From: Halorarum salinum
GTDB taxonomy: Archaea; Halobacteriota; Halobacteria; Halobacteriales; Haloferacaceae
Direction: 5' to 3'
DNA length: 64,000 nucleotides
Assembly (NCBI RefSeq): GCF_013402875.1
Contig: NZ_CP058579.1
Span: forward strand, 930,001 to 994,000
Shown one piece after another: positions 18,624 through 27,800 of this stretch. Both the position numbers and the translations under genes were made by a program. The stretch's first letter is position 1. Each line of letters opens with the position of its first letter. The notes under the pieces were generated by a model. It did not search any database, was not told the DNA's origin, and saw only the letters and a program-made list of their open reading frames with translations.

Positions 18624-18711
18624 GGATGGAGTTACGCTCCCTCAACGACGCCAGGTTTGGAAGCCATTGACAGGGCTGTCGAGAACATAGATGAATAATC
18701 TATAGGTTCAT

Positions 18712-20430
18712 TCAGTCATCGACGCTAACGTATTCCGATGAGGGCTCCCAGTCGACGGGCTTCAGAAGCGTGTCACCTTCGTATCGGAATCCGCTTTCCT
18801 CAAGCAACGACCGTGCCTGCTGAACGTTGAAATCGTAGCTCTCTACGTCTTGGTTGTGATACTGTTCGTTCGCTGGCGCGACTGGCGACTTTGCGGTCTC
18901 GGCATAGCCCTGATGAACCGTCTGAACGAGTTCAGTTTTGTTGATTGCGTACGCACATGCGCGCCGCACAAGAACATCGTTAAACGGTTCGTTGTTCGTA
19001 TTGAACCAGACTGCGTTGGCGGCGATGGAGGGGTTTTCGATGGCTTCCGCGGTATCACTGTCCTTGGCTCGTTGCCAGTCAGTGTTCCCCAACCCCTGCG
19101 TGAATGTCGCGTCGCCTCCAATAACGTCACCAACCGCTGTTGAGTTCGTCCCGTAGATGTTGTAGACGATTTGGTCGAAGTCGTACTCGTCCGCGTGATA
19201 GTGGTCCTCGTGTTTTTCGAAGACGACTCGATTCCCGGGCTCGTAGTTTGTCATCTGGAACGGCCCGCTCCCGGTCATATCCGGGTTTTCCCACTGGCCG
19301 GGGTTGTCAATGTCCTCTTCCTCGGTGATTCCATCCCAAACGTGTTGTGGAAGAATTGGAACACGATATAGGCTCACGGGAATGAATCCGGCAAAGGGGT
19401 TCGCTAGATTAAAACGTACCGTGCGATCGCCAACGAGTTCGGAACTGTCGTATGGCTGGATGTCGGACGCGAGATACGGGATGCCGTGCTCGGTCGCGAA
19501 ATCCCAGGTGAACATGACGTCCTCCGGCGTAACAGGCTCACCGTCGTGCCAGGTCATCCCCTCGCGAAGAGTCACGTCAATCGTGGTGTCGTCGACGACC
19601 TCCCAATTCTCCGCTGCTCCCTCGGCGATCGGCTCGCCGGTCGTATCCATCTGAACTAGCGGATCGTAGTTCAGTTTGTGCAGGAAGACGGCTTCTGGTC
19701 CCGTGTGGGACATGAAGTTCGGATATTGTTCAGGCGGTGAGTTCGTCGCAAAGATTACTACGCCGTCACCTCCCTGCCGCTCGGCAGTTTTCAATGTTGT
19801 TGGATTGAAATATGCCCACTCACCCACCATCGGTTCCCACCCAGTATACAGTTCAGTATTATGCGCTATTAGCGATGAAGGATGTGTGGTGAAGGTACAG
19901 GGAACGTTCTGCGCGATAATCTCCTGACAGCGGAACGCAAACTCCGCTCGCTTCTGGTCGTCCATCTCACTGGCGAAATTCTCAACCGCTTCATCGTATT
20001 CCTCACTCTCGAAATTCGTGAAATTCCCCTTATCAGGACCTGCATATTGGGAGTGGAAGCTGAAGTAGAGGTTGTAATATGGGAAGAGCCTCTCAACGGT
20101 ATTTGACCAGCCGAGATTTGCGATGTCATAGTCCTTCGCGAAGAGCGTGTTTACCCATTGGCCGGATTCATATACGTTCTCCTCAAAGGAGAAGCCAATT
20201 TCCTCTAGCATCCCTTGGGTTTGCTGAGCCTCCTCGTAATATGCCGGATTATCCTCCCGAGAGAGTGTTAGCCAGGTAAAACCACTAACTTCCTCGTATT
20301 CTACATCGGGATCCGGTGAAAGCGTATCTTGCGATCCGCCACCATTGCCGGTTCCCTGACAGCCGGCAATTCCGACGAATGATCCTGCTATCGCTGCTCG
20401 CTTCAGGAAGTCACGCCTGTGCTTAGGCAT
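18712..20430 (-). CDS. Peptide ABC transporter substrate-binding lipoprotein, apparently circularly permuted
   Basis: 572 residues from ATG 20430. Tat motif RRDFLKRAAIAG and lipobox IAGC (Cys24) mark an exported lipoprotein. Normal SBP_bac_5 proteins begin with the YDPLV...GEPIAEGAAENWEV...WHDGEPVTPEDV block; here that block lies at residues 222-311. Residues 50-210, with an LEEIGF motif, a YDIANLGWSN block and TELYTGWEP, correspond to the usual C-terminal third of the family. The protein ends at YDFNVQQARSLLEESGFRYEG, the point where that third would normally follow. Total length is normal. This is my reading of motif order; the canonical start at TTG 20442 is less likely than the ATG with a TATA element 27 bases away. 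Confidence 0.85.
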   Translation of the reverse strand: MPKHRRDFLKRAAIAGSFVGIAGCQGTGNGGGSQDTLSPDPDVEYEEVSGFTWLTLSREDNPAYYEEAQQTQGMLEEIGFSFEENVYESGQWVNTLFAKDYDIANLGWSNTVERLFPYYNLYFSFHSQYAGPDKGNFTNFESEEYDEAVENFASEMDDQKRAEFAFRCQEIIAQNVPCTFTTHPSSLIAHNTELYTGWEPMVGEWAYFNPTTLKTAERQGGDGVVIFATNSPPEQYPNFMSHTGPEAVFLHKLNYDPLVQMDTTGEPIAEGAAENWEVVDDTTIDVTLREGMTWHDGEPVTPEDVMFTWDFATEHGIPYLASDIQPYDSSELVGDRTVRFNLANPFAGFIPVSLYRVPILPQHVWDGITEEEDIDNPGQWENPDMTGSGPFQMTNYEPGNRVVFEKHEDHYHADEYDFDQIVYNIYGTNSTAVGDVIGGDATFTQGLGNTDWQRAKDSDTAEAIENPSIAANAVWFNTNNEPFNDVLVRRACAYAINKTELVQTVHQGYAETAKSPVAPANEQYHNQDVESYDFNVQQARSLLEESGFRYEGDTLLKPVDWEPSSEYVSVDD

Positions 20431-20452
20431 GACATGACACAAAACCTATGGG

Positions 20453-20462
20453 GTTATAAATC
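20453..20462 (-). promoter_or_regulatory. TATA-like element of the binding-protein operon
   Basis: Plus-strand gttataaatc, centred about 27 bases from ATG 20430. A second AT-rich stretch (ctttatatcagatattt) continues upstream to about 20477. It probably drives the binding-protein-dppBCDF operon as a leaderless message. Confidence 0.6.
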
Positions 20463-20534
20463 TTTATATCAGATATTTGTATTGTTCTATATGGCGGCAC
20501 CTCCGATTGGTTTTTTGCCGGAAAGAATCTCGAT

Positions 20535-22124
20535 TCACGAACGCAGTGCCCGGCCGGGCGTTCGATTGGTAACTGCACTGTCGCGGACGACAAATACTCC
20601 GTTAACAAGAACGCTATCAATACCATTTGCTGTCCGGGTTGGCTGATCGACCGTAGCGGAGCTTGAGATAGTTTCTGGATTAAACATAACTAAATCTGCA
20701 TCGAATCCTGGCCGAACGATCCCCTTGTTTTGGAGATGAAAAATACGTGAGGGTAGCGAGGTCATTTTTCTCACTGCTTCTTCAATCGAAAGGAGATTCG
20801 TGTCGCGAACATAGTGCCCCAGGATTCGAGGGTATGTCCCGTAGGTCCGAGGGTGAGGTTTCTTACCGAACATACCATCGGAGCCAATTCCGACGAGGTC
20901 ATCCGATAAAACTGATCGAATGTCTTGCTCTGTTGTTTCCTTTTGTTCAGACAAATTTACTATCCCGACTTTGAATTCATTCTTAAGAAGAATGTCACAT
21001 ACAAGTAAAGCCGGATGTTGGTTACGTTCTGATGCTGCTTCGAGAATGGTTTTCCCAAGAACGTCCTCAGAGTCTTCGGAATCAACGTGGCAAAGAAGGA
21101 CATTCTTCCAGTTTAGGTTCCACGGACCCACACCTTCCGAAAGTGACTGTATCAGCTCCGTACGCGTTTCTTCATCTTTTAGACTCGCTCTGAGTTCGGC
21201 CCCGGTCATGGAGTGGTACCGTCGGGGGAGGAGAGTGAACAGGTTTCCACTCCCAGGTACAAAGGGATAAACGTCCGCAGTAAAGTCGATGTCTCGTTCC
21301 CGAGCTGATCGGACTATATGAAGTGCTCGTTCTGAGAGTCCTCGCTTCGCCCCTCCCAGCTTAAAGTGTGAGAGGTGGACAGGAATACCCTCGCTTTCTC
21401 CAATGTCGACAAATTCATCAAGGGCATTCCACATTTTGTCACGATAACTCCGTATGTGGGCGACGAATGGAAGACCAGACGATGCGAGTTGTCCAGCCAA
21501 TTGTTGGATTTCTTCAGTTGCAGCATAACATTGGGGCGTATAGTCTAATCCCGTGGAAAACCCGACTGCACCGTTTTCAATAGCGTTACTCACCATTTCC
21601 TGCATTTTCTGGAGTTCATCGTCGGATGGCTTTCGATTATCCATTCCCATCACGTTTGCCCTTATCGTCCCGTGACCAACCAACGTAGCTATGTTCGCCC
21701 CGGCTCCATTTTTATCGATGGCATCGAGATAATCTGCGATTGAAGGCCAAGTCCTTCGGTCAGAAATATTTGGATAAAAACCTCCAAGAAACCGCCACCA
21801 TGAGTCGAGATTGGCGTCTGAACATGTTGGTGCCATGGAGAACCCATCTTGCCCGACGATTTCTGTGGTAACACCCTGAGTGATTTTTGGGGTTATTGTT
21901 GGGTCAGTAAACGGTTCAAGGTCTGCATGTGAGTGCAAGTCAATGAAACCCGGGCAGACAACCTTCCCCTCCGCTTCCACTTCACACGAAGCTGTAAGGT
22001 CATGTGATGTTCCCCTCTTCACATGGCTTATCCTTTCCTCTTCGATTCCAATACAACCTTCAAACCAGGGTGAACCTGTTCCGTCAATAATCCGCGCACC
22101 TTCTATTAGTACATCTAGTGACAT
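20535..22124 (-). CDS. N-acyl-D-amino-acid deacylase (D-aminoacylase family)
   Basis: A 529-residue amidohydrolase. Metal motif DLHSHAD with H64 and H66; the segment GQDGFSMAP at about 91-99 replaces the GNCG-type cysteine of classical D-aminoacylases by Asp93; further ligands are in VAHIRSYRDK, VHLSHFKLGG and GIGSDGMFGK. The C-terminal PSRIFHLQNKGIVRPGFDADL is the usual closing of the beta-sandwich domain. It would release free D-amino acids from N-acyl derivatives or D-residue peptides. The gene is AT-richer than its neighbours and lies upstream of the peptide transporter on the same strand with its own promoter. Confidence 0.87.
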   Translation of the reverse strand: MSLDVLIEGARIIDGTGSPWFEGCIGIEEERISHVKRGTSHDLTASCEVEAEGKVVCPGFIDLHSHADLEPFTDPTITPKITQGVTTEIVGQDGFSMAPTCSDANLDSWWRFLGGFYPNISDRRTWPSIADYLDAIDKNGAGANIATLVGHGTIRANVMGMDNRKPSDDELQKMQEMVSNAIENGAVGFSTGLDYTPQCYAATEEIQQLAGQLASSGLPFVAHIRSYRDKMWNALDEFVDIGESEGIPVHLSHFKLGGAKRGLSERALHIVRSARERDIDFTADVYPFVPGSGNLFTLLPRRYHSMTGAELRASLKDEETRTELIQSLSEGVGPWNLNWKNVLLCHVDSEDSEDVLGKTILEAASERNQHPALLVCDILLKNEFKVGIVNLSEQKETTEQDIRSVLSDDLVGIGSDGMFGKKPHPRTYGTYPRILGHYVRDTNLLSIEEAVRKMTSLPSRIFHLQNKGIVRPGFDADLVMFNPETISSSATVDQPTRTANGIDSVLVNGVFVVRDSAVTNRTPGRALRS

Positions 22125-22144
22125 AGGTCTGCATCCGACGGGGC

Positions 22145-22154
22145 AATAATAAAA
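22145..22154 (-). promoter_or_regulatory. TATA-like element of the D-aminoacylase gene
   Basis: Plus-strand aataataaaa, centred about 26 bases from the ATG at 22124, consistent with a leaderless transcript. Confidence 0.55.
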
Positions 22155-22558
22155 TTGAGTGTATGCTTCACCTTCGCTATTACATGGTTCATCAGAAGAT
22201 CTTAGCGGAGAAATATATCCTGATTGAGCGTTAATACGTCCTGTTCGTCCTAGTTTTTAGGGTCTAAGTTGGAGGTGATGAATCGCAAATGGACGATATT
22301 GAGAAGCCCTTTCTGGAAATTATCGATGGGAACCTCCATTTATCAGTTAAATATGCCTACGGACTGGGGAGATATAGATGACTGTGAGTCTGGTCGATCA
22401 ATTCAATCGAAGGGGACCCACCCAAACTTGAATTTCTATCTTGTATATCTGAGGTTAACACCCGTTATTACTATAAATATATGAGAGATATAATCTTGAA
22501 TTATATCTGGACAGATAGCACATTGAACTACAAAATGAGTGTCATCAGAAATATCACT
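22155..22558. other. AT-rich divergent intergenic region
   Basis: About 400 bases between the D-aminoacylase and aldehyde dehydrogenase promoters, clearly lower in GC than the surroundings. Several TA-rich tracts occur (for example ttactataaatatatgagagatataat at about 22467-22494). No coding sequence was recognised; the short open frames are not protein-like. Confidence 0.4.
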
Positions 22559-22568
22559 ACAATTTAAC
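22559..22568 (+). promoter_or_regulatory. TATA-like element of the aldehyde dehydrogenase gene
   Basis: acaatttaac ends about 24 bases before ATG 22592; the spacing fits a leaderless start. Confidence 0.55.
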
Positions 22569-22591
22569 TCGCCCCAGTTCTATCATCGCGT

Positions 22592-24088
22592 ATGGGTGCG
22601 AATGAACGTCCAGCGGAGTATGGCCTCCCTGACAATGAATATGGACTGTACATCGAAGGGGAGTGGAGACAAGATTCGTCAAGGGGGACGAAACGAGCCA
22701 CGAGTCCTGCCACGGGGGAGCCGATCGGTTCGATCACGATGGGAACTGCGGACGACGTAGCCGACGCCGTCGAAGCTGCAAGTACCGCCCAAGCAGAACT
22801 CGAGTCGATGACCGCATTCGAACGTGCAGATCTAGTCCACGAACTAGCCGACGCTATCGAATCGCGGGTTGACTCACTGGCCGTCTGGCTGTCTGCCGAT
22901 CAGGGTAAACCGATCAACGAGGCACGAATCGAACTGGAACTGGCAGCAGAGATGTACCGCGATGCGGCGGAGAACGTCAAGCGCGCGGGCGGCTCGACGA
23001 TCCCCGCCGAAAACCCTGACAAGCGCATCTTCACGATTCGGCAGCCACACGGTGTCTATGGCGTCATCACGCCGTGGAACTTCCCCGTGACCATCCCAAG
23101 CGAGTATCTCGGGCCGGGAATCGGCGTCGGGAACGCGGTCGTATGGGTACCCGCACCGACGACCTCGGTGATTTCCGCGAAGCTGGTGGAGGCATTCTCG
23201 GATACCGCGCTTCCAGATGGAGCACTCAATCTCGTTACTGGCGAGGGTCCCGTCGTGGGGGAGGCCGTAGTGACCCATCAGGGGACCGATGCGGTCGGAT
23301 TCACCGGCAGTCCAGAGACGGGCGACCTCGTCGCCAGGAACGCGGGCGCCAAACCGACGCTGCTCGAACTTGGCGGCAACGGTCCGGTGATCGTGCTCGA
23401 TGACGCCGACCTCGACAGGGCAGCCGAGAGCGTAGCGAACGGTTGTTTCACCAACGCGGGGCAGATTTGCACGGCGAGCGAACGCATTCTCGTTCACGAG
23501 GACGTCCACGCGGCGTTTCGCGAACGGCTACTCCAACACACCGAGGACGTCGTCCTCGGTCACCCGTTAGACGAGACGACAGATATGGGGCCGCTCAACA
23601 ACAGGGACGTCGCCGAGAAGATGGAGACTCACGTTGACGACGCCGTCTCCCACGGTGCCGAACTGCTCCACGGGGGCTCGCTCGCGACCGATCAACCGAC
23701 CGAGCTCTACTACGAACCGACGGTGCTGGACGACGTCACCCCGGAGATGCTGACCAACGAGCAGGAAACGTTCGGGCCGATTGCGCCGATCATCACGTTC
23801 GACGACTACGACGAGGCAATCCGGATTACCAACGGTATCGAGCTAGGGCTCTCGAGCGGCATCTTCACGGAGAATATCTCGAAGATGTACTACTTCGCCG
23901 AGCGGATCCAGGCCGGCCTCATTAATATCAACGAGGGGAGTGCACACTGGGAGACCCACACACCGGTCGGTGGTCACTCCGGCACGAACAGCGGTGTCGG
24001 GCGAATCGGCGGTCGGTACACGATCGACGAGATGAGCCAGATCAAGAACGTAACCGTGGATATCGATGGCGACTGGGAGCGATCCTGA
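22592..24088 (+). CDS. NAD(P)-dependent aldehyde dehydrogenase
   Basis: 498 residues, normal for the family. PWNFP (161-165) is in the coenzyme domain, FTGSPETG (237-244) follows, the general base Glu259 lies in LLELGGN, and the nucleophile Cys293 in NAGQICTASER. The residue that is normally the lysine of the KPxxxTP motif is valine (WVPAPTTS), so coenzyme binding may differ. It oxidises an aldehyde to an acid. It converges on a D-threonine-aldolase-like gene whose expected product is acetaldehyde plus glycine, so acetaldehyde is a plausible substrate. Confidence 0.9.
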   Translation: MGANERPAEYGLPDNEYGLYIEGEWRQDSSRGTKRATSPATGEPIGSITMGTADDVADAVEAASTAQAELESMTAFERADLVHELADAIESRVDSLAVWLSADQGKPINEARIELELAAEMYRDAAENVKRAGGSTIPAENPDKRIFTIRQPHGVYGVITPWNFPVTIPSEYLGPGIGVGNAVVWVPAPTTSVISAKLVEAFSDTALPDGALNLVTGEGPVVGEAVVTHQGTDAVGFTGSPETGDLVARNAGAKPTLLELGGNGPVIVLDDADLDRAAESVANGCFTNAGQICTASERILVHEDVHAAFRERLLQHTEDVVLGHPLDETTDMGPLNNRDVAEKMETHVDDAVSHGAELLHGGSLATDQPTELYYEPTVLDDVTPEMLTNEQETFGPIAPIITFDDYDEAIRITNGIELGLSSGIFTENISKMYYFAERIQAGLININEGSAHWETHTPVGGHSGTNSGVGRIGGRYTIDEMSQIKNVTVDIDGDWERS

Positions 24089-24130
24089 CTGCGCATCGAA
24101 CCCTCCCGTCCCGGACTCGTTCTTTGTTTT

Positions 24131-25252
24131 TCAGGCGCGGACAGTCCACACGTCCTCGACGAGACCGTCGCGCATCCCGACCACTCTCTCGTGGAGGTTG
24201 ATTGTGGTGCAGACGTGCGGAACGATGAATTCGAGTCGGTCTCCTACCTCGATACTCTGGTCTGTCCCACCGATATCGATCCACCCGTGTTCCTCCGAAG
24301 CGTTTCGATAGGCGATATCGTCCCTCCCGTTCGGGATGGGATCGCAGTCGAGATCGAACGACATCGCCTTGCTCCCCGCATCGACGACGACTCTCTCGTC
24401 GGTCGGTTTCGAGATGACCGTTGTCAGCATCGTAAGCGCACAGTCTGTCTCCTCCACCGGACCGTTCCACGAGAGGACGTTTGCATCGTTGAACGGGTAC
24501 ATCCCCGGGTTGATCTCGGTCACGACCGGGTGCTTACCGCTGTATCTCGACGTCCCGGTTGACCCGACTTTCACTCCGTCGACGGGGATTCCGTCTCCTT
24601 CGAGTCGCTCGACCATCGCCTCGACGCTGTCCATGGCTTCCAGACACCGACGCTCGTAGTCGCCTTCCGAGTCCGCGAGGGTATTGATGTGCCCCTCGTA
24701 GGCCATGACACCTGCGAAATTGAGGTTCTCCGCCTCGACGATCGACCTGGCCAGCTCGAGCGCTTTCTCTCCTGGTTCGACCCCGACTCTGTTGAGGCCG
24801 ATGTCGAGCTCGAGGACGGTGTCGATCGATCTCCCGTGGCGTGCGCCGGCCTCCTGAAGCGGTTCGATGTTGCCGGGACAGTCGACCGTCGTCGCGAACG
24901 AGTCGATCGATTCCGAGAGCCTGACGAGTCGATCGAGTTTCGACCTGGTGACTACCATGTACGACAGGTAGATGTCCGAAAGCCCGTATTCTGCCATGAC
25001 CTCTGCCTCGTGTAACGTCTGGCAGATGATTCCCTCGTTCCCCGACAGCGCTTCCTGCCTACGTGCGAGCACAGGGCTCTTGTGCGTTTTCACGTGGGAA
25101 CGAAGCGCGACGTCGTGCTCCCTCGCGAAGGACGCGAACTCGGACATGTTCGCTTCCATCGTCTCGAGATCGACGAGAGCTACCGGCGTTTCCAGCTCCT
25201 CCCGTGATTGACCGGGTTCTGGCGACCCATTGTTCGGTGCTGTGAACGTCAT
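24131..25252 (-). CDS. D-threonine aldolase / D-serine dehydratase-like PLP enzyme
   Basis: 373 residues from ATG 25252 (MTFTAPNNGS); the longer frame to 25348 adds unrelated basic residues. Fold type III PLP enzyme of the alanine-racemase-like group: the PLP lysine is in RSHVKTHK (Lys55), and the metal site of this subgroup is visible as HVC in IVPHVCTTINL near the C-terminus, with EEHGWID before it. Members cleave D-threonine or hydroxyaspartate or dehydrate D-serine, with a divalent metal. A paralogue lies at 56580-57719. A minus-strand TATA-like ataatt near 25290 may be the promoter. Confidence 0.87.
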   Translation of the reverse strand: MTFTAPNNGSPEPGQSREELETPVALVDLETMEANMSEFASFAREHDVALRSHVKTHKSPVLARRQEALSGNEGIICQTLHEAEVMAEYGLSDIYLSYMVVTRSKLDRLVRLSESIDSFATTVDCPGNIEPLQEAGARHGRSIDTVLELDIGLNRVGVEPGEKALELARSIVEAENLNFAGVMAYEGHINTLADSEGDYERRCLEAMDSVEAMVERLEGDGIPVDGVKVGSTGTSRYSGKHPVVTEINPGMYPFNDANVLSWNGPVEETDCALTMLTTVISKPTDERVVVDAGSKAMSFDLDCDPIPNGRDDIAYRNASEEHGWIDIGGTDQSIEVGDRLEFIVPHVCTTINLHERVVGMRDGLVEDVWTVRA

Positions 25253-25478
25253 GAGTACAGGGATGACTTCGCGCAGGACCTCATAATTGTGGTCGTGAAT
25301 TCCCCTCGCTGGCGGCGCCGGACGTCTTCTCTCCGAGAGCCATTGCACGCCGGCGTATCACCACGTCTTCTCAGTAATCCGACCGCCCGTTCGCTCAGTA
25401 ATCGACGAAGCGGGGATCCTGTAACTCACTCACGATTCGACACGTCTCGACTGCATCGGACTCCCACCAGAGCGCTCT

Positions 25479-26693
25479 CTATCCTTCGAAGTCGATTACG
25501 TGGGCACGGATGCGGTCGACTACGTGGCGCGCCTCATCTGTGGTGAGCGTCTTTGGAACGATCCGAAACACCCCCTGATTGAGCGTTTGTTCGCCGACGA
25601 AAATCCGGGGGTTCTCTGCACGGAGTCGTCTGATCAGCGTCTCGATGTCTAGTTCCTCCGTGGATTCGAGGCCGACGTGGAGAACAGTGACTGTGTCCGG
25701 CTCGTCCTCGTTGCATACGGAGACCACCAGTCCGTCGATTTCTCGCAGTTTCTTCATCAAGAAGGAAGCCCGTTCGTTCCATTCCCGCAGTACCTCGCTC
25801 TCGTCTTCCTCAAGGAAGAGTTCCAGGGCACGAATCAGGCCGACTAGCTCCTCCTTGCCGACTTTCATCGGGCGGCCGATGCCATGGCGAGGCATCCCCG
25901 GAACCGAGTCCGGGTCGATCAACGACCGAGGCGGGTCCCAGAGGTCCTCATGGGTGCCAGACGGGAGGTGCTGAAGGGCGACGGACTGGACCAGCTCCGC
26001 GCGACCGGCCAGAATCCCGGTCGTCTGTGGGCCTCGAACGGCCTTCCCGCCACTGAATGCGACCAAGTCGGCTCCGACGTCGATGTATCGGCGCAGATTC
26101 TCCGTCGGCGGTAGTTCCGCGGCCGCGTCGACGATCACAGGGACGTCACGTTCGTGAGCGACGTCGATGACGCTCTGGAGCGACAGCTGGTTGTGGGGGC
26201 GATCGACGTACGTCACCGCTGCGGTCGAATCAGTAATCGCTGCGGCCACTTCCCAGGGCTCGACACTCTCGAGGCCGTTACCGAGGTCGTTCATCCCCGC
26301 CGATACGAGACGTGCACCCGCGACGCGGTACGCGACTTCGTACTCATTGCGATGAGCACACGGGATGACCACTTCGTCGGGGACGTCGTCGGTACGCGGA
26401 AGGGTGTTCATCACCTCGTAGTCGTTGTCCGCGATACATGCGGCCGTACCGAGCGTCAGTGCCGAGGCAGCTCCGTTCGTCACGTACCCCGCCTCGGCAC
26501 CCGTCGCCTCCGTGATCAACTCTCCCGCACGCGACTGGAGGTCCCCGAGGTGAACGTACGCATTCGCGGCACGTCGCATGGCGTCTGCGGCCTCCGGTCG
26601 CATCAGCGTCCCGCTGATTCTGGTTTGCTCCCCAGCACAGTTGATTACAGTCGGGACGCCTAGCTCGTCATAGACCGTGGATTGACTGCTCAT
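25479..26693 (-). CDS. SelA-like PLP-dependent lyase/aminotransferase
   Basis: 404 residues of the fold-type I group related to L-seryl-tRNA selenium transferase and to sugar-amino-acid ammonia lyases. The PLP lysine is in VAFSGGKAVRGPQTTG; VIVDAAAELPPTENL supplies the cofactor aspartate. The opening DELGVPTVINCAGEQTRISG and SRAGELI are typical of this branch. No selenocysteine machinery lies in the window, so a role in beta-elimination of an amino acid, releasing ammonia, is more likely. The nearest same-strand neighbour is the D-threonine-aldolase-like gene. Confidence 0.82.
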   Translation of the reverse strand: MSSQSTVYDELGVPTVINCAGEQTRISGTLMRPEAADAMRRAANAYVHLGDLQSRAGELITEATGAEAGYVTNGAASALTLGTAACIADNDYEVMNTLPRTDDVPDEVVIPCAHRNEYEVAYRVAGARLVSAGMNDLGNGLESVEPWEVAAAITDSTAAVTYVDRPHNQLSLQSVIDVAHERDVPVIVDAAAELPPTENLRRYIDVGADLVAFSGGKAVRGPQTTGILAGRAELVQSVALQHLPSGTHEDLWDPPRSLIDPDSVPGMPRHGIGRPMKVGKEELVGLIRALELFLEEDESEVLREWNERASFLMKKLREIDGLVVSVCNEDEPDTVTVLHVGLESTEELDIETLIRRLRAENPRIFVGEQTLNQGVFRIVPKTLTTDEARHVVDRIRAHVIDFEG

Positions 26694-26860
26694 TGGTCGT
26701 GGTTGCTACTACCGTGGTAGACTAACCAGCCTATAATTGTTCCGCCGAACCGATGTAACGGCACACGTCTGTGACGGAACTGGACCAGACGTTGACTGGG
26801 TCACTCCTGTCGGAACCTGTCACTGGTCGGAAAACGAGCAAGGTAGTAACCGAGAGCGGC

Positions 26861-27709
26861 TTATGACCGATTACGCTCGTACACGTCTCGTAGTAACGAC
26901 TCCAGTTCGTCGCCGAGGCGGTCGTAGAGCTGCTCTCCCTTTTCTGCGGATGCGTGTTCGGGACTCCCGATCGCACCTGTCGTGGAGTACTCCTCGAACC
27001 CTCGATACACGGCGAGTGGCCCGCCCTCGAACATGTCCTTGATTCCCTCCTCGTACGGCTCGTCCATTGCCGTACCTGTGAGCTCGTTTTCACGGACGAG
27101 GTCCTCACGGAGGTGGAGCATCAGTGACGTCTCGAATTCGCCGCCGTGGCCCATCCCCCCGATCTCGCTGTCCCGAATCTCGTCGATGAACCGGCTTGCG
27201 AGTCGGAAGTACGTCAGTCCGAGTACCTCCACATCGTCGTACTCCGAACCGATCGTGCTGACTGCACCATTGACGAGCGAGGTGTTTCCCCCGTGACCGT
27301 TCAACAGCAGGAGCGCATCGAACCCGTTTTCGAGCGCCGTTCCCGCAATGTCCTCGAGTATCCGATGCATGTGGTCGAATTCGAGGGAGACCGTCCCTCC
27401 GAACGAGAGATGATGTGGCGAGTATCCACACCAGAGGGTGGGAAGCATCAGGATTGGGACGTCCTCCTCTACACGCGCCACGCCGAGGGCCGCGATCTCG
27501 GAAACGAGGACCGAATCAGTCGATACGGGAAGATGGTCCCCGTGTTGCTCCATACTCCCGATCGGAACGACGAGAACGGACCCGTCTTGCGAACCGACAT
27601 CGCGAATTTCGTCGGCAGTAAGGTCCCTCCAGGAGTTGCTGCCGACAGTTGCTACGGTGGAGTGCACAGTACCGTCCTCATCGACCGGTGGTAAAGAGGT
27701 TATCCCCAA
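26861..27709 (-). CDS. Creatininase family protein (second copy)
   Basis: About 282 residues; the N-terminus is uncertain because the first 25 residues are unlike the family and an internal start could be used. The fold motifs are complete: GSMEQHGDHLPVSTD with its metal-binding E, H and D, LLNGHGGNTS, and GHGGEFETSLML, the glutamate motif that the copy at 3417 lacks. It should be an amide hydrolase. It lies upstream of the SelA-like gene with a 167-base gap and diverges from the aminotransferase gene. Confidence 0.85.
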   Translation of the reverse strand: MGITSLPPVDEDGTVHSTVATVGSNSWRDLTADEIRDVGSQDGSVLVVPIGSMEQHGDHLPVSTDSVLVSEIAALGVARVEEDVPILMLPTLWCGYSPHHLSFGGTVSLEFDHMHRILEDIAGTALENGFDALLLLNGHGGNTSLVNGAVSTIGSEYDDVEVLGLTYFRLASRFIDEIRDSEIGGMGHGGEFETSLMLHLREDLVRENELTGTAMDEPYEEGIKDMFEGGPLAVYRGFEEYSTTGAIGSPEHASAEKGEQLYDRLGDELESLLRDVYERNRS

Positions 27710-27769
27710 ACCGTTCCGCTCGAATCCGATATGCGAGACCGTGCTCGAATCTGTTGCGAGGCTGCGGAA

Positions 27770-27780
27770 ATTTTATTAAC
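27770..27780 (+). promoter_or_regulatory. TATA-like element of the aminotransferase gene
   Basis: attttattaac, centred about 26 bases before ATG 27801, supporting a leaderless start. Confidence 0.6.
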
Positions 27781-27800
27781 ATCCTTGGTAACGGTTCTCC

